NCBI GenBank assembly: GCA_933228895.1
Contig: OW121858.1
Location: 29,721,859-29,785,858 of the forward strand
Direction: 5' to 3'
Source: Platycnemis pennipes
Taxonomy: Eukaryota > Arthropoda > Insecta > Odonata > Platycnemididae
DNA length: 64,000 nt
The position numbers and the translations under genes were made by a program. Of the stretch, positions 10,960 to 22,111 are shown piece after piece; position 1 is the stretch's first letter; each line of letters begins with the position of its first letter. The notes beneath the pieces are model-generated. The model had not been told where the DNA came from. It did no database searches and saw only the letters and a program-made list of their open reading frames with translations.

Positions 10960-11600
10960 CATCCCTTGTTAGACCTCATTTGGAATTTGCCAATATTTTA
11001 TGGGATCCATGCGAAATAGGCCTACATAATGAACTTGAACGAGTGAAGATCTGCAATATTTGTAAAGGGACGGTGCGATAATTATATCAGCGTATAACCA
11101 GTCTGTTAAATGAATTTAAAATGGGAATCATTGTCAGATCGCAGGTTGAAATATAAACTCTTATCTCATAAATAAATGCTACTAGACTATTTTGCCAACT
11201 CCATTTTACTATGATAGACTGGAGCATAGTAATAAAATTAGAGAAATTGATTGATGAAATGGCTGATGAAAACTGTCCATCTTTCACCGTTCAGTTAGGA
11301 AAATGTACCTACCTGTAAATATATATTCAATACTAAATATTCAAGTGCATCAATGGATAGAATTGGTAGTTGCATGTTGGTGATACAGGACTTTATTCTA
11401 ACCCAACTAACAGCAGGTTTTTGCATGTTTCCTTGGCTATTTTTACACATATTTTTCTTAAATTGTGCAGTTTAGGCTAGGGTATTATTACCAATCCTTT
11501 TTTATGGCTGATATTTAATGCAAGTTTGGTGTAATCACACCCCCTGCCACACACCTTTATGGTGGCTTGCAGGGTATTAAGTAGATGTTGATGTGTTGTA
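10960..11600 (+). mobile_element. LINE family A copy, 3' part
   Basis: Starts at SLVRPHLEFANILWDPCEIG (frame broken soon after). It continues through the region equivalent to WESLSDRRLK, then the 3' UTR with gttgcatgttggtgata, and ends in the hairpin tail near 11545-11577 and a short TAGATG-like run. Heavily decayed. Confidence 0.75.
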
Positions 11601-12077
11601 CGAACGTAAGGAATCTTAGAAAAGGAGAATTTCTACCATTTTAATATAGAGAGTTTATTTACAACTACGTCTACCTCTATGAAGATTGTACGATAGGTTC
11701 AGTATTGCATCCATATTAATAAAATTAATACCTACTTACATAAGGTTATACAAACTCAGATAATTATACAACACGTCATTAGAAGTTAGATCTAAATGCC
11801 GGATTATTGAAGAGATTTTAGCGCGAAACTGAATCAAGTACTTGATAAGTGTTCCCATAATGTTTCACTCAAAAACCCGGAAATTCTGAAGCTAATACTT
11901 TAAGAACCAGGGATTTTAACAACCAGTAACTGGACAATGCATAAATTAAGAGAACAGATAGTAGTACTGCTATTAAACTTGAATTTTGAATTGTTGATCC
12001 AGCAATAATCAGATTTTAACGTTAATTCGACTTGTAAGGTTGTACATCACAAAGATATTTGATTAGAAAAGTATTAA
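11601..12077. other. No recognisable gene
   Basis: AT-rich spacer with no domain-bearing frame and no clear match elsewhere in the window. Confidence 0.35.
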
Positions 12078-12285
12078 TCTACATCTACATCTACTCAATA
12101 CCCTACAAGCTACGCAAGGGTGTGTGGCAGGTGGTGAAGATCACCAAAACATGCAATACTGACAATCAACTACGATACTACATGGACACCGGGTGCAAAA
12201 TAAGGTCACGTGCAGCTGGTTGGTTAGTATCTACATAATAAGAAAATGATTATTGGTTGTTAAAACATGCATCATGAAGAATAGA
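12078..12285 (-). mobile_element. LINE family B, 3' UTR and tail
   Basis: Begins with atctacatctacatctact (complement of the TAGATG tail), followed by the complement of the tail hairpin (gggtgtgtggcagg), gaagatcacc and the family B 3' UTR words gtcacgtgcagct and ttagtatctacat. No coding part is retained. It abuts an RTE-like fragment at about 12286. Confidence 0.7.
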
Positions 12286-12680
12286 TGAATACTCTGCTCT
12301 TAAGAACCTACGGCTGCAAACAAGGAAGCACTTAATCAAAACATTCGTATGGAACGTGGCTCTCTTTAAGGATCAGAGACTTGGAACATCGGGAAAGCAG
12401 ACAAACGAAGAATTGAAACCTTCGAAAAATATGGTGCTGGAGGATAATGTTGAAGATTAAATGGACAGAAAAAATGAGGAACGAAGAGGTGTACAGAAGA
12501 GCAGATGAAGAAAGGACAATGTGGAAAATCCTACGGCAAAGAAGAGCCAGATGGATTGGACATACCTTGAGGCACAATGAATTAGTTAAGTGAAATATAA
12601 TAGAAGGGAAAATTGAAGGGAAAGTCCCACAAGGAAGACCAAGGGACAAGAATATAATAACAATAGTATCCGAAAGCGTT
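12286..12680 (+). mobile_element. RTE-like LINE family D fragment
   Basis: In shifting frames the plus strand gives GSETWNIGKADKRRIETFEK, then RMLKIKWTEKMRNEEVYRRA, then RRARWIGHTLRHNEL and IIEGKIEGKVPQGRPRDK. This is the post-RT C-terminal region of RTE/BovB-like LINEs (SETW, IGHILR, EGK blocks). Several frameshifts make it a pseudogene. A second copy of this family is at 46641-47060. Confidence 0.75.
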
Positions 12681-13325
12681 GAAACCAAGAGGTATTTAAG
12701 GTGTAACAATCACTAAAGATTTATCGTGGGGAAGACACATAAGGGAAATATGCGGCCGAGCGAAGAGAAAGCTAGGATTTTTTAAAAAGGGTACTATAGG
12801 GAAATGTGACAAGAAGACAAAAGAGCAGCGATGCTACTTTTCACTAGTTAGGCCCCACCTTGAGTATGCAGCCAGTTTATATGAGATCCGAAATAAAAAT
12901 AGGTTTGATCAGAGAACTAGACAGTGTGCAGCGTAGAGCAGCTAGGTTTGTTAATAGATGTTACGATAGGTTGAGTAGTGTATCAGAATTGATACAAGAA
13001 TTAGGGTGGGAACCATTATCCGAGTGTAGGTTAAAGTACAGATTAAATCTATTAGAGAAATTTCAATCGGATAGCTTTACTGAAGATGTTAAGCACGTAT
13101 TCAAAACACCAGCGTATTATGCTAGATTTGACCAGATAAATAAGATTAGAGAGAGATAGATTCTCGTAATTGATAGATTCAAAATGTAATTTTTCCCCCG
13201 TACTACAAGAGAACAGAAAAGGCAGCATAGCAAAGGGATGGGTAGGGGAAATATTTTGGAGTAGTCTGCAGTGAATGATGCATGTATTAATCCCTTAAAT
13301 ACTGTAGATACTAACAATCTAGTTG
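12681..13325 (+). mobile_element. LINE family B copy with partial ORF
   Basis: Runs from the YLGVTITKDLSWGRHIRE region (frameshifted) through RAKRKLGF and SLVRPHLEYAA to an open frame at 12860-13159. That frame carries IGLIRELDSVQRRAARFVNR, WEPLSECRLKYRLNLLEKFQ and YYARFDQINKIRER and ends in a stop. The 3' UTR follows, but the hairpin tail is missing. The segment is the thumb/C-terminal part of a CR1/Jockey-like RT and is inactive. Confidence 0.8.
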
Positions 13326-13330
13326 CATGA

Positions 13331-13465
13331 GACTGCACTGTCTCCCCTATAATTCAATGTCTACGTGGAGATAGCCATCCAATAAGTCAAAGAAAAGTCT
13401 CCGGGACTTGATATATCCACGGGGAGAAAATCAGTATGCTGCGATTCGCTGACCGTTGCTCGTAT
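13331..13465 (+). mobile_element. RTE-like LINE family C, short RT fragment
   Basis: Matches the start of the larger copy at 30190 (ctgcactgtctcccctataat, tctccgggacttgatatat, tgctgcgattcgctga). The words correspond to the QGCPLSP and MLRFADD region of the reverse transcriptase; the ADD part is already lost. A remnant only. Confidence 0.6.
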
Positions 13466-13494
13466 GCAAACTGCGTATTACTTGTAAGTCAGAG

Positions 13495-15270
13495 GCAAGC
13501 TGCTCGTTCAAGATAAAACCAAGACGCGTCTGCTTTTCTTAGCTCAGTTAAGAAAACCATGTAATGTTGAATTCCAATGTTGAATCAGTGTTGATGCAAC
13601 ATTGATGCGATATAGATGTAATTTTGATATAGATGTAATATTGTTTGAATGTTGAATCAGTGTTGAGGCAACGTTGATGTAATATAGATGTAATTTTGAT
13701 AAAGTAGGTTACTGGTTGATGAATCACACATGCCACAAAACTTTCAAAAGGTTTCTATCCACTGGATATGGTTATATTTGATCCATACGACACTCTTCAC
13801 CTCCTTCATATTGTCTTCCAAATCGAACTGTAAACAATCCACGCTGATCCTTCAAGATTAAACCAAGACGCGTCTGCTTTTCTTAGTTCAGTTAAGGAAA
13901 CCATGTAATGTTGTTTCGATGTTGAATCAGTGTTGATGCAACATTGATGCGATATAGATGTAATTTTGATATAGATATAGATGTAATGCTGTTTCAATGT
14001 TGAATGAATGTTGAATCAATGTTGATGCAACGTTGATGCAACGTTGATGCAATATAGATGCAATTTTGATGAAGTAGGTTATTGTTGATGACTCACACCT
14101 TGCCACAAAAGTTTAAAAAGGTTGATTTCCACTAGATATGGTTATATTTGATCCATGTGACACTCTTCACCTCCTTAATATTGTTTTCCAAATAGAACTG
14201 TAAACAATCCACGCTGATCTTTCAAGATTAGACCAAGACGAGTCTGCTTTTCTTAGTTCAGTTAAGGAGGTTGATCCGAAAAGTGAAAGTCATGTTTTTT
14301 TTATATTGTAAGCACTTATGGAAGTAAACATCCTCTATCTACTGAAATAAAGATAATTACACCAACCCATACTCCTTGTTCCACCAATTGCATTCCAAAT
14401 TACATACGATTAACGGTAAGAATAGCTGTCACATGGGAATATAACGTTTAAAAATACCTTTGTGTCCTGTCATTTTTGCAAAAAACTGATATTTCCTGCG
14501 TAATTTCACAAGAATTAAAATGACACGAAAAACAAAAGGCATCAACCCACCGTATTTTTCGCTAAATCCGCCAATTTATGCGCTCATTGCAGACGAAATG
14601 CGTTTGTTGTGTTCAAGTGGCGCTGCTGTCGCTCTATCCAAAATGCATGGCGTATGAATAATATCATTACTAATGAAATATTAATGCATATTTCGGAAAA
14701 ATATTATAACATAATGTTTGATAGTAATATTCTGGTGTTATAAATTAGTAAATTCATTGAGTATATGAATTTAATTCTTTAAAGTAAATGCTGAATTGAC
14801 TCCATCGTCGAGCTGATTAAAATTATCATAAAATATGAATCCTTCGACTTTACATCGTATTTCTTGTGATACTTATGACTTTCAATAGCTTAGGTAATTT
14901 TCTTTGTGAAGTAAGGATCACTTAGCAGGCAATATACTCGTACTTGAATTAATAAGATTCCTCAGACAACTTGACTCAAACAGTCGCGAGCCAACCTCCT
15001 TAAGAAAACCATGTAATGTTGTTTCAATGTTGAATCAGTGTTGATGCGATATAGAAGCAATTTTGATGAAGTAGGTTATTGTTGATGATTCGCAACTTGC
15101 CACAAAAGTTTAAAAAGGTTGCTATCCACTAGATATGGTTATGTATTATCCATGCGACACTCTTTACCTCCCTAATATTGTCTTCCAAATCGAACTGTAA
15201 ACAATCCAAGCTGATCCTTCAAGATTAAACCAAGACGCGTCAGCTCTTCTTAGCTCAGTTAAGAAAACCA
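13495..15270. repeat. Tandem repeat, unit about 270-370 bp, split by a MITE
   Basis: The block accaagacgcgtctgctttt starts near 13518, 13861, 14232 and 15230. Each is preceded by tcgaactgtaaacaatcc and followed by a section rich in ttgatgcaacattgatgcg and atatagatgtaatttt. These sub-repeats vary in number, which explains the unit-length differences. A 734-bp MITE interrupts the fourth unit. Small open frames here come from the repeated ATCAACA words. Confidence 0.8.
14266..14999. mobile_element. TTAA-flanked MITE, family M2
   Basis: Flanked by TTAA at 14262-14265 and 15000-15003. The termini are GGAGGTTG and CAACCTCC. The host repeat reads cagTTAAgaaaacc in undisturbed copies, so the insertion point is exact. 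It is 734 bp and AT-rich with no transposase. A TTAA target suggests the piggyBac superfamily, but the family assignment is an inference. A short relative is at 60320-60490. Confidence 0.85.
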
Positions 15271-15960
15271 AGGTTGGTGTACGGGGAGGGGGAGGAAAGT
15301 GCAAGGGGGGTTGGGGAGGGTGCCTATTTTTACAAAACCGACCCATTTCATCCCCCTCCCGAAACGAAAACGTTCGCTAATTCCACCCCAGCCGTTCCTA
15401 ACCAACCCCATTCCAAACATACAGCTACGGCGGTGGCCAATGAGCGCACGGGGATGTATGGCATGGGGCGTCAGCCACCCTCATCCCTCCCACTCCACAT
15501 CCTGAATACGACGACCCAAACCCCCCCTTCCCGAAACCACCCCCTAAAAACTGCCCTCGTACACCCACCCCTTCAGAGAGGGGGTGAGTTATGCATCCTC
15601 GCATCTCGGAGACGGGGGAGAAGCGGGGGTTGAGTGGAAGGGACAGCCCCTGGTAATAATAAGTTCCAGGGTTTGGGGAGCGAGAGAGGAGAGAGGGACC
15701 CTTTTCTTCCAAGGCGTTGGTCGCATCGGGGCGGGGGGGTTGCGTGTGGAATAGGGGTTGAGTTAGGGCGAGGGGAAGCAAATTTCTCCAGGGGACGGAA
15801 AGGGGGTGGAAAATCTGGACGGGGGTGAGGGTACGTAACCTGAGAGTGAGGGTAAAGAGGGTCGGATGCAGTTAGCGGCGGGGAAGAAATTATCAGCGCC
15901 AGGATTCGGCCAGCGTCTTAGAAGTGCTTGAGTTCTAAAGCAAAGATATTCGTTGGAAAT
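15271..15960. other. GC-rich stretch, no recognisable gene
   Basis: Strong G/C strand asymmetry (CCACCC and GGGG runs). Overlapping frames of up to 119 residues on opposite strands (15274-15633 and 15425-15781) are proline/glycine-rich and show no domain. I treat them as non-coding. Confidence 0.4.
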
Positions 15961-16498
15961 GTACATCTACATCTACACCATACCCTGAAAGCCACCGCGA
16001 GGGTGTGTGGCAGGGGGTGAAGGTCACCAGGCATGCACTACTGACATGCAAACAAGCAATTATAGGGTCTCATGCAACTAAATTGTTAGTATATATAGTA
16101 TTTAAGGGGTTAATACATGCATCATACACTACAGTCTACTCTTAAATATTTCACCTATCACCTATCCCTTGGGTATGCTGCCTATTCTGTTCACTTATAA
16201 TAACGGGGGGAAAATGCCATTTTGAATCTATCAGTACGACAATCTATCTCTCTCTAATCTTATTTAACTTGTCGAATCTATCCTAATACGCTGGTGTTTT
16301 TCATATGTGCCTAACATCTTCAGTAAAGCTATCCGATTGAAATTTCACTAATACATTTAATCTGTACTTTAACCTACGCTCAGATAATGATTCCCACCCT
16401 AATTCTTGTATTAATTATGAAACACTACTCAATCTATCGTAATACCTTTTAACGAACCTAGCTACTCTACGCTGCACACTTACTGTCTAGTAGTAAGA
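15961..16498 (-). mobile_element. LINE family B copy
   Basis: From the left edge it shows the TAGATG tail, the tail hairpin complement near 15993-16015, gaaggtcacc and the B 3' UTR. Next comes the ORF remnant (complement of YARFDQ and WESLSER words) up to QRRVARF near 16480. A 114-bp foreign block then interrupts the ORF; LINE B sequence resumes at 16613. Confidence 0.75.
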
Positions 16499-16612
16499 CC
16501 ATATCCTAATAATTTACGAACTAACCCGTGGTACATACATTGATTTCATAGCTGGGAAAGAAATAAGCTTATCAGTTCTCATCCGGGCAATATTTTTAAC
16601 AACCAAACAAAA
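16499..16612 (-). repeat. Dispersed repeat F (coding remnant)
   Basis: Shares ccatatcctaataattt, gattgatttcatagc and aagcttatcagttctc-like words with 33345-33485. On the minus strand the other copy reads TDKLISFPAMKSIYNGLFGK, so it probably descends from a retroelement ORF. Family unknown. Confidence 0.55.
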
Positions 16613-16962
16613 TATTTAGTCTGTACTTTAACCTACTAACTGATAATAATTCCCAATCTAATTCTTGTGTTGATTCTGGTACACTATTAAACCTATCGTA
16701 ACACCTTTCAATGTACCTATTTTTTTGTACGCTGCAAACTGTCTAGTTCTCTGATCAAACCTAATTCATTCGGATCCCATACACTGGCTGCATACTCAAG
16801 GTGGGGCCTAACTATTAAGAGTAACATAAAAAAGAGTAAAAAGTAACATCGCTCTTTTCCCTTCTCATCACATTTCCCAATAGTACCCTTTTTTTAAATA
16901 AATCCTAGCTTTCTCTTGGCTCGACTTCACATTTCCTGGACGTCTTCCCCACGATAAATCTT
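16613..16962 (-). mobile_element. LINE family B copy, upstream part
   Basis: Continues the B ORF on the minus strand: DSVQ, RELD, ASVYGIRM, LRVRPHLEYAA-like words and KRKLGF near 16900. It breaks at cacgataaatcttta, where the tail of a family A LINE begins. The same junction occurs near 20684. Confidence 0.7.
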
Positions 16963-17426
16963 TACATATCCACTCACACATCTACGTGATACCCTGCAAG
17001 CCACCATAAAGGTGTGTGGCAGGGGGTGAATTCTCACCAAACATGCACTACATATCATGCATAAAAAGGGATTAGCAATAATAATATGCTAGTCTTAACT
17101 CCACAATTTAAAAAATGATAAAAGTAGCAAAGCAAGCATGCAATATAATGCTGTTAGTCGGGTTAGCTTCAAGTCCTTATACCAACATGCAACTAATTAT
17201 GTTATCAATTGATACACTCGTATTGGACATATTTATACCGCTATTCACATCCCTAATTGTACGAGATAAAAAAGGACATTTTGAATTTGTCAGTTCGGCA
17301 ATAAATTTCTCTAATTCTTTCTGATTAATGGTCCAGTTTACCAAATAAAGTTTGAATAAAGTATTTTTAACGTCAACCGTGAAATTATTATCTTGGATTT
17401 TATTTAAGAATTTAAGTCCAAATAAA
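16963..17426 (-). mobile_element. LINE family A copy
   Basis: Starts with the tail (hairpin complement near 16990-17025). It continues through the conserved 3' UTR (ttagtcgggttagcttcaag, tgcaactaattatg) and into ORF remnants (complement of RTIRDMN and NFRTDRFKMSF). It stops near 17426 in the region equivalent to LNLLNK. Confidence 0.75.
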
Positions 17427-18117
17427 GTTGTTGTTGGACAATGTAATCACTGCTTAATGATGTTGTGTAACACTTAGAAGTCGTGAAAGCTCCCGACAAT
17501 ATAGACTGGCATCACTGAAAATATTACTATACTGTTAAATATTAGTATAGTAATATATACTAATATTTAACAGTATATAAACAATATATAGGTATATATA
17601 TTAAATGACAATATATAATACATAAACAAACAGTAGTATATATACTGATATATACTACTACTACTACTATATAACTTGGACTTTATAAAAGCAGATTTTT
17701 TACGCTTTTATAAAGTCCAAGAAGAAGAGTAATTCAGCTAAAAAAGAATGACTCAAAACTTTTAATAGTGCAGAGATGAATAGTTTGGTATTTGGGACAC
17801 GGAATATTCTATGTGGAACGGTAACTCTTTTTTGAAAAATATACATTTTCTGCAAAAGTTCTCGTAGGGTTTGGGAAGTTTCCAACTCTGGGATCGAAAG
17901 TGCCTTCAAGTTGTTGTTGGGGCGATGGGAACTGAGGAGGGGGATTTTTTTTACAGTCTAGCAAGTTGCAGGGGGAGGAATATAGGCCAAGAAGTTGGAT
18001 GTTGTCCTCTCTCCCTTTCCAATATGATTCGCCAACATTTTAGTCCAGCACACACTTTGTAGATTGATTGACCGGGACACTCACATCAATGTAATAGGTT
18101 TGGAGACAGTCATCACC
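17427..18117. other. AT-rich spacer with palindromes
   Basis: Contains perfect 22-bp inverted arms at 17528-17549 and 17556-17577 (6-bp spacer), a (TAC)n run near 17650-17668, and the hairpin at 17675-17721. Open frames such as 17700-17909 and 17871-18062 have no recognisable domain. Confidence 0.5.
17675..17721. repeat. Perfect 18-bp inverted repeat
   Basis: CTTGGACTTTATAAAAGC at 17675-17692 and its exact complement at 17704-17721, separated by 11 T-rich bases. It could fold as a stable hairpin. Origin unknown; it may be the core of a small fold-back element. Confidence 0.8.
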
Positions 18118-18830
18118 ATCAACCAACATCTACATCTATCTACATCAACACGATTCCCTGCAAGCCACCGCGAGGGTGTGTGGCAGGGGCTGAAGATCAC
18201 CAAGAATGCACCGCTACCATGCAAACAAAAAAATATTGGGTCTCATGCAACTAGATTTTTAGTATCTATGCAGTTTAAGGGGTTAATACATGAATCATGC
18301 ACTACAGACTACTCTAAAATATTTCACCTATCACCTATCTCTTGGCTATGCTGCCTATTCTGTCCTATTGTAGTGCGGGGGAAAATGCCATTTTGAATCT
18401 ATTGGTACGACAATCTATCTCTCTCTAATCTTATTTATCTGGTCGAATCTAACATAATACGCTGGTTTTTTTAATATGTGCCTAACATCTTCAGTAAAAC
18501 TATCCGATTGAAATTTATATAATAGATTTAATCTGTACCTTAACCTCCGCTCTGATAATGATTCCCACCCTAATTCTTGTATTAATTCTGAAACGCTACT
18601 CAACCTATCGTAACACGTTTTGACGAACTAGCTGTTCTACGCTGCACACTGTCTAGTTCTCTGATCAAACCTAATTCAGTCGTATCCCATATAAACTGGC
18701 TGCATACTCAAGGTACCCATACTTACTAGTCGAAAAAAGTAACATCGTTGCTCTTTTGTCTTCTCATCACATATCCCTATAGTACTCTTTTTACAAATCC
18801 TAGCTTTCTCTTTGACGCAGCTCTCTACTG
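18118..18830 (-). mobile_element. LINE family B copy
   Basis: Tail with (ATCTAC) repeats, the tail hairpin complement near 18160-18185, the 3' UTR, then an ORF segment. The minus frame at 18415-18603 reads SSVSELIQELGWESLSERRL and YYVRFDQINKIRER. Farther upstream are LVRPHLEYAA-like and KRKLGF-like remnants. It is broken by frameshifts. Confidence 0.8.
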
Positions 18831-19129
18831 AATTCTACTATCAGCTATAACGTCTTCATATTTACGTATTTCTTCTCTTTCACATCCTTCAAGACTTGTT
18901 CTTGTAACATATTAAATTACCTAATATGTTAGTACCTACTGGTATACTACTTACCATGGTAGACTGGACCATTATCACAAAATTACAGAAGTTGACTAGC
19001 AGGCCTGCTGTCTATTTTGCAGGTACTTTTCATTCGCACTTCGTATGCAGAGAGAAGGAAATGGCTATTTTATAAATAGAGACATGTGTCCCACTTTAAT
19101 TATCTAAAAAATGTTTTGGTACTTCTTTC
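18831..19129. other. Mostly unassigned; short LINE A scrap
   Basis: About 18945-19005 matches the family A words for TYYGRLDHNHKI in the plus direction. The rest is AT-rich with nothing recognised. Confidence 0.45.
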
Positions 19130-19345
19130 TACACCATATTTTCATTATATGTTGTCCCCCACTCTCAAAAAACAAGTTTTTCGCATTTTTCTCTGCACCG
19201 CAAACTTCTCAAAATCCAAAACTACGTACTACTAAATCATAGAGACAGAGAATCCACACTCGAAGCACCAAACTTCACTCTTTTAGCTCAAAACTTGGGG
19301 GAGAGAGCATAACAAAACGGATACAGAATTACTGACTGACAATCT
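19130..19345 (-). repeat. Dispersed repeat G
   Basis: The reverse complement of this stretch matches 34875-35075: shared words attctgtatccgtt, ctctctccc, gatgtttggtgcgttc/agtttggtgcttcga, tggattct and gtagttttggattttga. No coding signal; class unknown. Confidence 0.6.
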
Positions 19346-19447
19346 ACAAAATTAATGTATATTCGAATTAACCTGCTGATTTAGCAACAAACATTAATAC
19401 ATAATTAAAGTTTTATAACCTTCTTTCAACTATTAGTAATAACAATT

Positions 19448-19893
19448 AAGTTGGGAATCATTGTCGGATCGCAGGTTGAAATTTAGACTTAATCTCTTAA
19501 ATAAATTATAAGACCATGTTTTCAGTGATGATGTTAAAAATATTTTGCGGACCCCAACTTACTACGGTAGACTGGACCATAATCACAAAATTAGAGAAAT
19601 TGATTGCCGGACTGATTCAAAATATCCTTTTTTCCTCGTACTAATAGGGATATGAATAACGGTAAATATATCCAGTACGAGTATAGCAATGGATAACATT
19701 GGTAGCTGCATGTTGGTATGAATACCTAAAGCTAACCCAACTAACAGCATGTTTTTGCATGTATGCTTTACTATTTTAATTTTTAATTACAAATTTTATG
19801 CATGATATGTAGTGCATATTTGGTGAGAGTTCACCCTCTGCCACACACCTTTATGGTGGCTTGCAGGGTATTATTTAGATGTAGATGTAGATT
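19448..19893 (+). mobile_element. LINE family A copy, 3' part
   Basis: Begins at LGIIVGSQVE-like sequence equivalent to WESLSDRRLKFRLNLLNK. It passes PTYYGRLDHNHKIREIDC and FFPRTN, then the 3' UTR with gctgcatgttggtatga, and ends in the tail hairpin near 19830-19862 and tagatgtagatgtaga. One indel in the RTDSKYPF region breaks the frame. Confidence 0.8.
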
Positions 19894-20007
19894 AGAAAGG
19901 TACTTCAAAACGCCTAGCTATGAAAATCATATTTCATACACGGGACCGGTGGACAAAAATTGTTTCATTTCACTATCTGCACATGGAAAACGTCAATTAA
20001 TTACTTA

Positions 20008-20106
20008 ATGCCGATCTTCGCTGCACACGTTCAAGTTCATCATTTAGACCGATTTCGTATGAATCCCACAATATGCTGGCAGCGTATTCCAAATGAGGTC
20101 TAACAA
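20008..20106 (-). mobile_element. LINE family A fragment
   Basis: Minus-strand words for LVRPHLEYAASILWDSYEIG and ELERVQRRSA. It is only about 100 bp and ends where the (ATCTAC) tail of a family B LINE begins. The preceding stretch 19894-20007 is unassigned. Confidence 0.7.
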
Positions 20107-20683
20107 GGGAATTTCATCTACATCTACATCTTCACGATACCCCGCATACCACCGCGAGGGTGTGTGGCAGGGGGTGAAGATCACCAAGCATACACTACTA
20201 CCATCCAAACAAGCAACTATAGGGTCTCATGCAACTAGATTATTAGTATCTATAGTATTTAAGGGGTTATCTGGTCGAACCTAGCATAATACGCTGGCGT
20301 TTTTAATACATGCCTATCATCTTCAGTAAAGCTATCCGATTGAAATTTCTGTAAAAGATTTAATCTGTATCTTAACCTACGCACCGATAATGGTTCCCAA
20401 CCTAATTCTTATATTAATTCTGAAACACTACTTAACCTATTGTAACACCTTTTAACGAACCTAGCTGCTCTACGCTGCACACTGTCTAGTTCTCTGACCA
20501 AACCTGTTTTCATTAGGATCCCATACACTGGCTGCATACTCAAGGTGGGGCCTAACTAGTGAAAAGTAGCATCGCTCTTTTGTCTTCTCATCACATTTCC
20601 CTATAGTACCTTCTTTTAATAAATCCTAGCTTTCTCTTGGCGCGGCCCTACATTTCCCGGATCTCTTCCCCACGATAAATCTT
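20107..20683 (-). mobile_element. LINE family B copy with internal deletion
   Basis: Tail, hairpin complement near 20150-20175 and 3' UTR up to aaggggtta. A deletion removes the end of the UTR and the ORF stop, and the ORF resumes at ctggtcgaacctagc (complement of YYARFDQ). It continues through WEPLSVRRLRYR, RAARFVK and LVRPHLEYAASVYGI to KRKLGF. It ends at cacgataaatcttta against a family A tail. Confidence 0.75.
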
Positions 20684-21490
20684 TACATCTACACACATCT
20701 ACAAAATACCCTGCATGTCACCATAAAGGTGTGTGGCAGGGGATGGATTCTCACCAAACATGCGCTACATATCATGCATAAAAAAGGATTAGTATTAAAA
20801 TGTTAGTCTAAACTCCACAATTTAAAAAAAAAAAGATAAAAATAGCAAAGAAAGCATGCAGTATCATGCTGATAGTTGGATTATCAACAAGTCCTGATGA
20901 CCACATTCCTATGCTATCAATTGCTACACTCGTATTGGATATATTTATACCGACATTCATATCCCTAATTGTACGAGGAGAAAAGGACATTTTGAACCTA
21001 TCAGTTCGGCTATCAATTTCTCTAATTTTGTGGCATTTTGGTCCAGTCTATCATAGTAAGTTGGGGTTCGCAAAATATATTTAACGTCATCCCTGAAAAT
21101 ATGGTCTTGGAATTTATTTAAGGGATTCAGTCTAAATTTCAACCTGCTTAACTGACAATGATTCCCATTTTAATTCATTTAATAGACTGTTGATAAGTTG
21201 ATATAGTTATTGTATACCGTCTCTTTACAAATCTTGCCGTTCTTTGCTGCACACGTTCAAGTTCATCATTTAGACCGATTTCGTAGGGATCCCATAATAC
21301 AGTGGCAGCATATTCCAAATGAGGTCTTTCAAAGGAATTATCTTGCGAATTTCTAATACATAATTGTAACATTTACCCAATTCTCTTTTGATGGATCCCA
21401 GCCTACGATTAGCTTGACCCATTATTTCACGTATGTGTTTACCCCAATAATAAGATCATGTGTCAATCTTATTCCAAGATATTTGGTGAT
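20684..21490 (-). mobile_element. LINE family A copy
   Basis: Tail (hairpin complement near 20708-20742) and 3' UTR, then ORF pieces. The minus frame 20957-21142 gives RLNPLNKFQDHIFRDDVKYI and LRTPTYYDRLDQN, and 21175-21372 covers PHLEYAATVLWDPYEIGLND and VQQRTARFVKR. It reaches the GQANRRLGSIKREL and TDLIIG-like region near 21470. One of the longer A copies, but frameshifted. Confidence 0.8.
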
Positions 21491-22073
21491 TGTGACACCT
21501 AAGTACGATACTATATGAGACGAATTATTTCTCAAATTCGGCATACGACCCAGGTCTTTCCGGGCAGAAAACCACAGCTCAAACAGATGAGCAAACATCA
21601 TCCCTCGAAGCGTAATCGTAGCTTCAATGATGTCCCTCTGAATGTTTGTCGAAACATATCCCGTTCGATTATGATGTGTTCAAACCCCTGGTCGGGAAAA
21701 AGGGTTCCCGCGACCCTTAAATAGGCTCCCCTTGATTCAACTTGTCTCATTTCCGGACAAGATCAGGGTTCTGGACCCCTGCTGATTGGGACTACGTCAG
21801 TAACAGGTTCCAGGGACGGAATTTCGTGTGTGTTCGGTTGATGATCATTTGGCGAAGATATTACAAGGAACTGACGTTTTTGGGGGTCCTGACTAAAACT
21901 TGGTTGTGATCCCGATTCAAGATGGAGTCCTCCCGCAAGGGCGGAAATTAGCTGATGTTAGATAAGCGTGCGTCATTTGAAGACTATAAGGTTTGCTTCG
22001 AGGGTCTCGTAAGACTAATGCAATGATTGCAGACATATCCAGCCAATCAACGCTTGGGAGATCACATCAGGAT
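21491..22073. other. No recognisable gene
   Basis: Apparently single-copy within the window. The open frame 21515-21724 has no domain. It serves as the insertion target of the LINE that follows. Confidence 0.4.
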
Positions 22074-22111
22074 AAAGAGGTTACCATAAAGAGGACCGCA
22101 AATGTGGATTA
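22074..22111. repeat. Left 38-bp target-site duplication
   Basis: Repeated at 23147-23184 with one mismatch (aaagaggttaccat against aaagagggtaccat, then identical through atgtggatta). It flanks the family B LINE copy exactly, so it is read as its target-site duplication. Confidence 0.85.

Noticed and set aside
15274..15781. Pro/Gly-rich frames of 118-119 residues on opposite strands
   Set aside because: GC-rich, strand-asymmetric DNA opens both strands; no domain or conserved motif.
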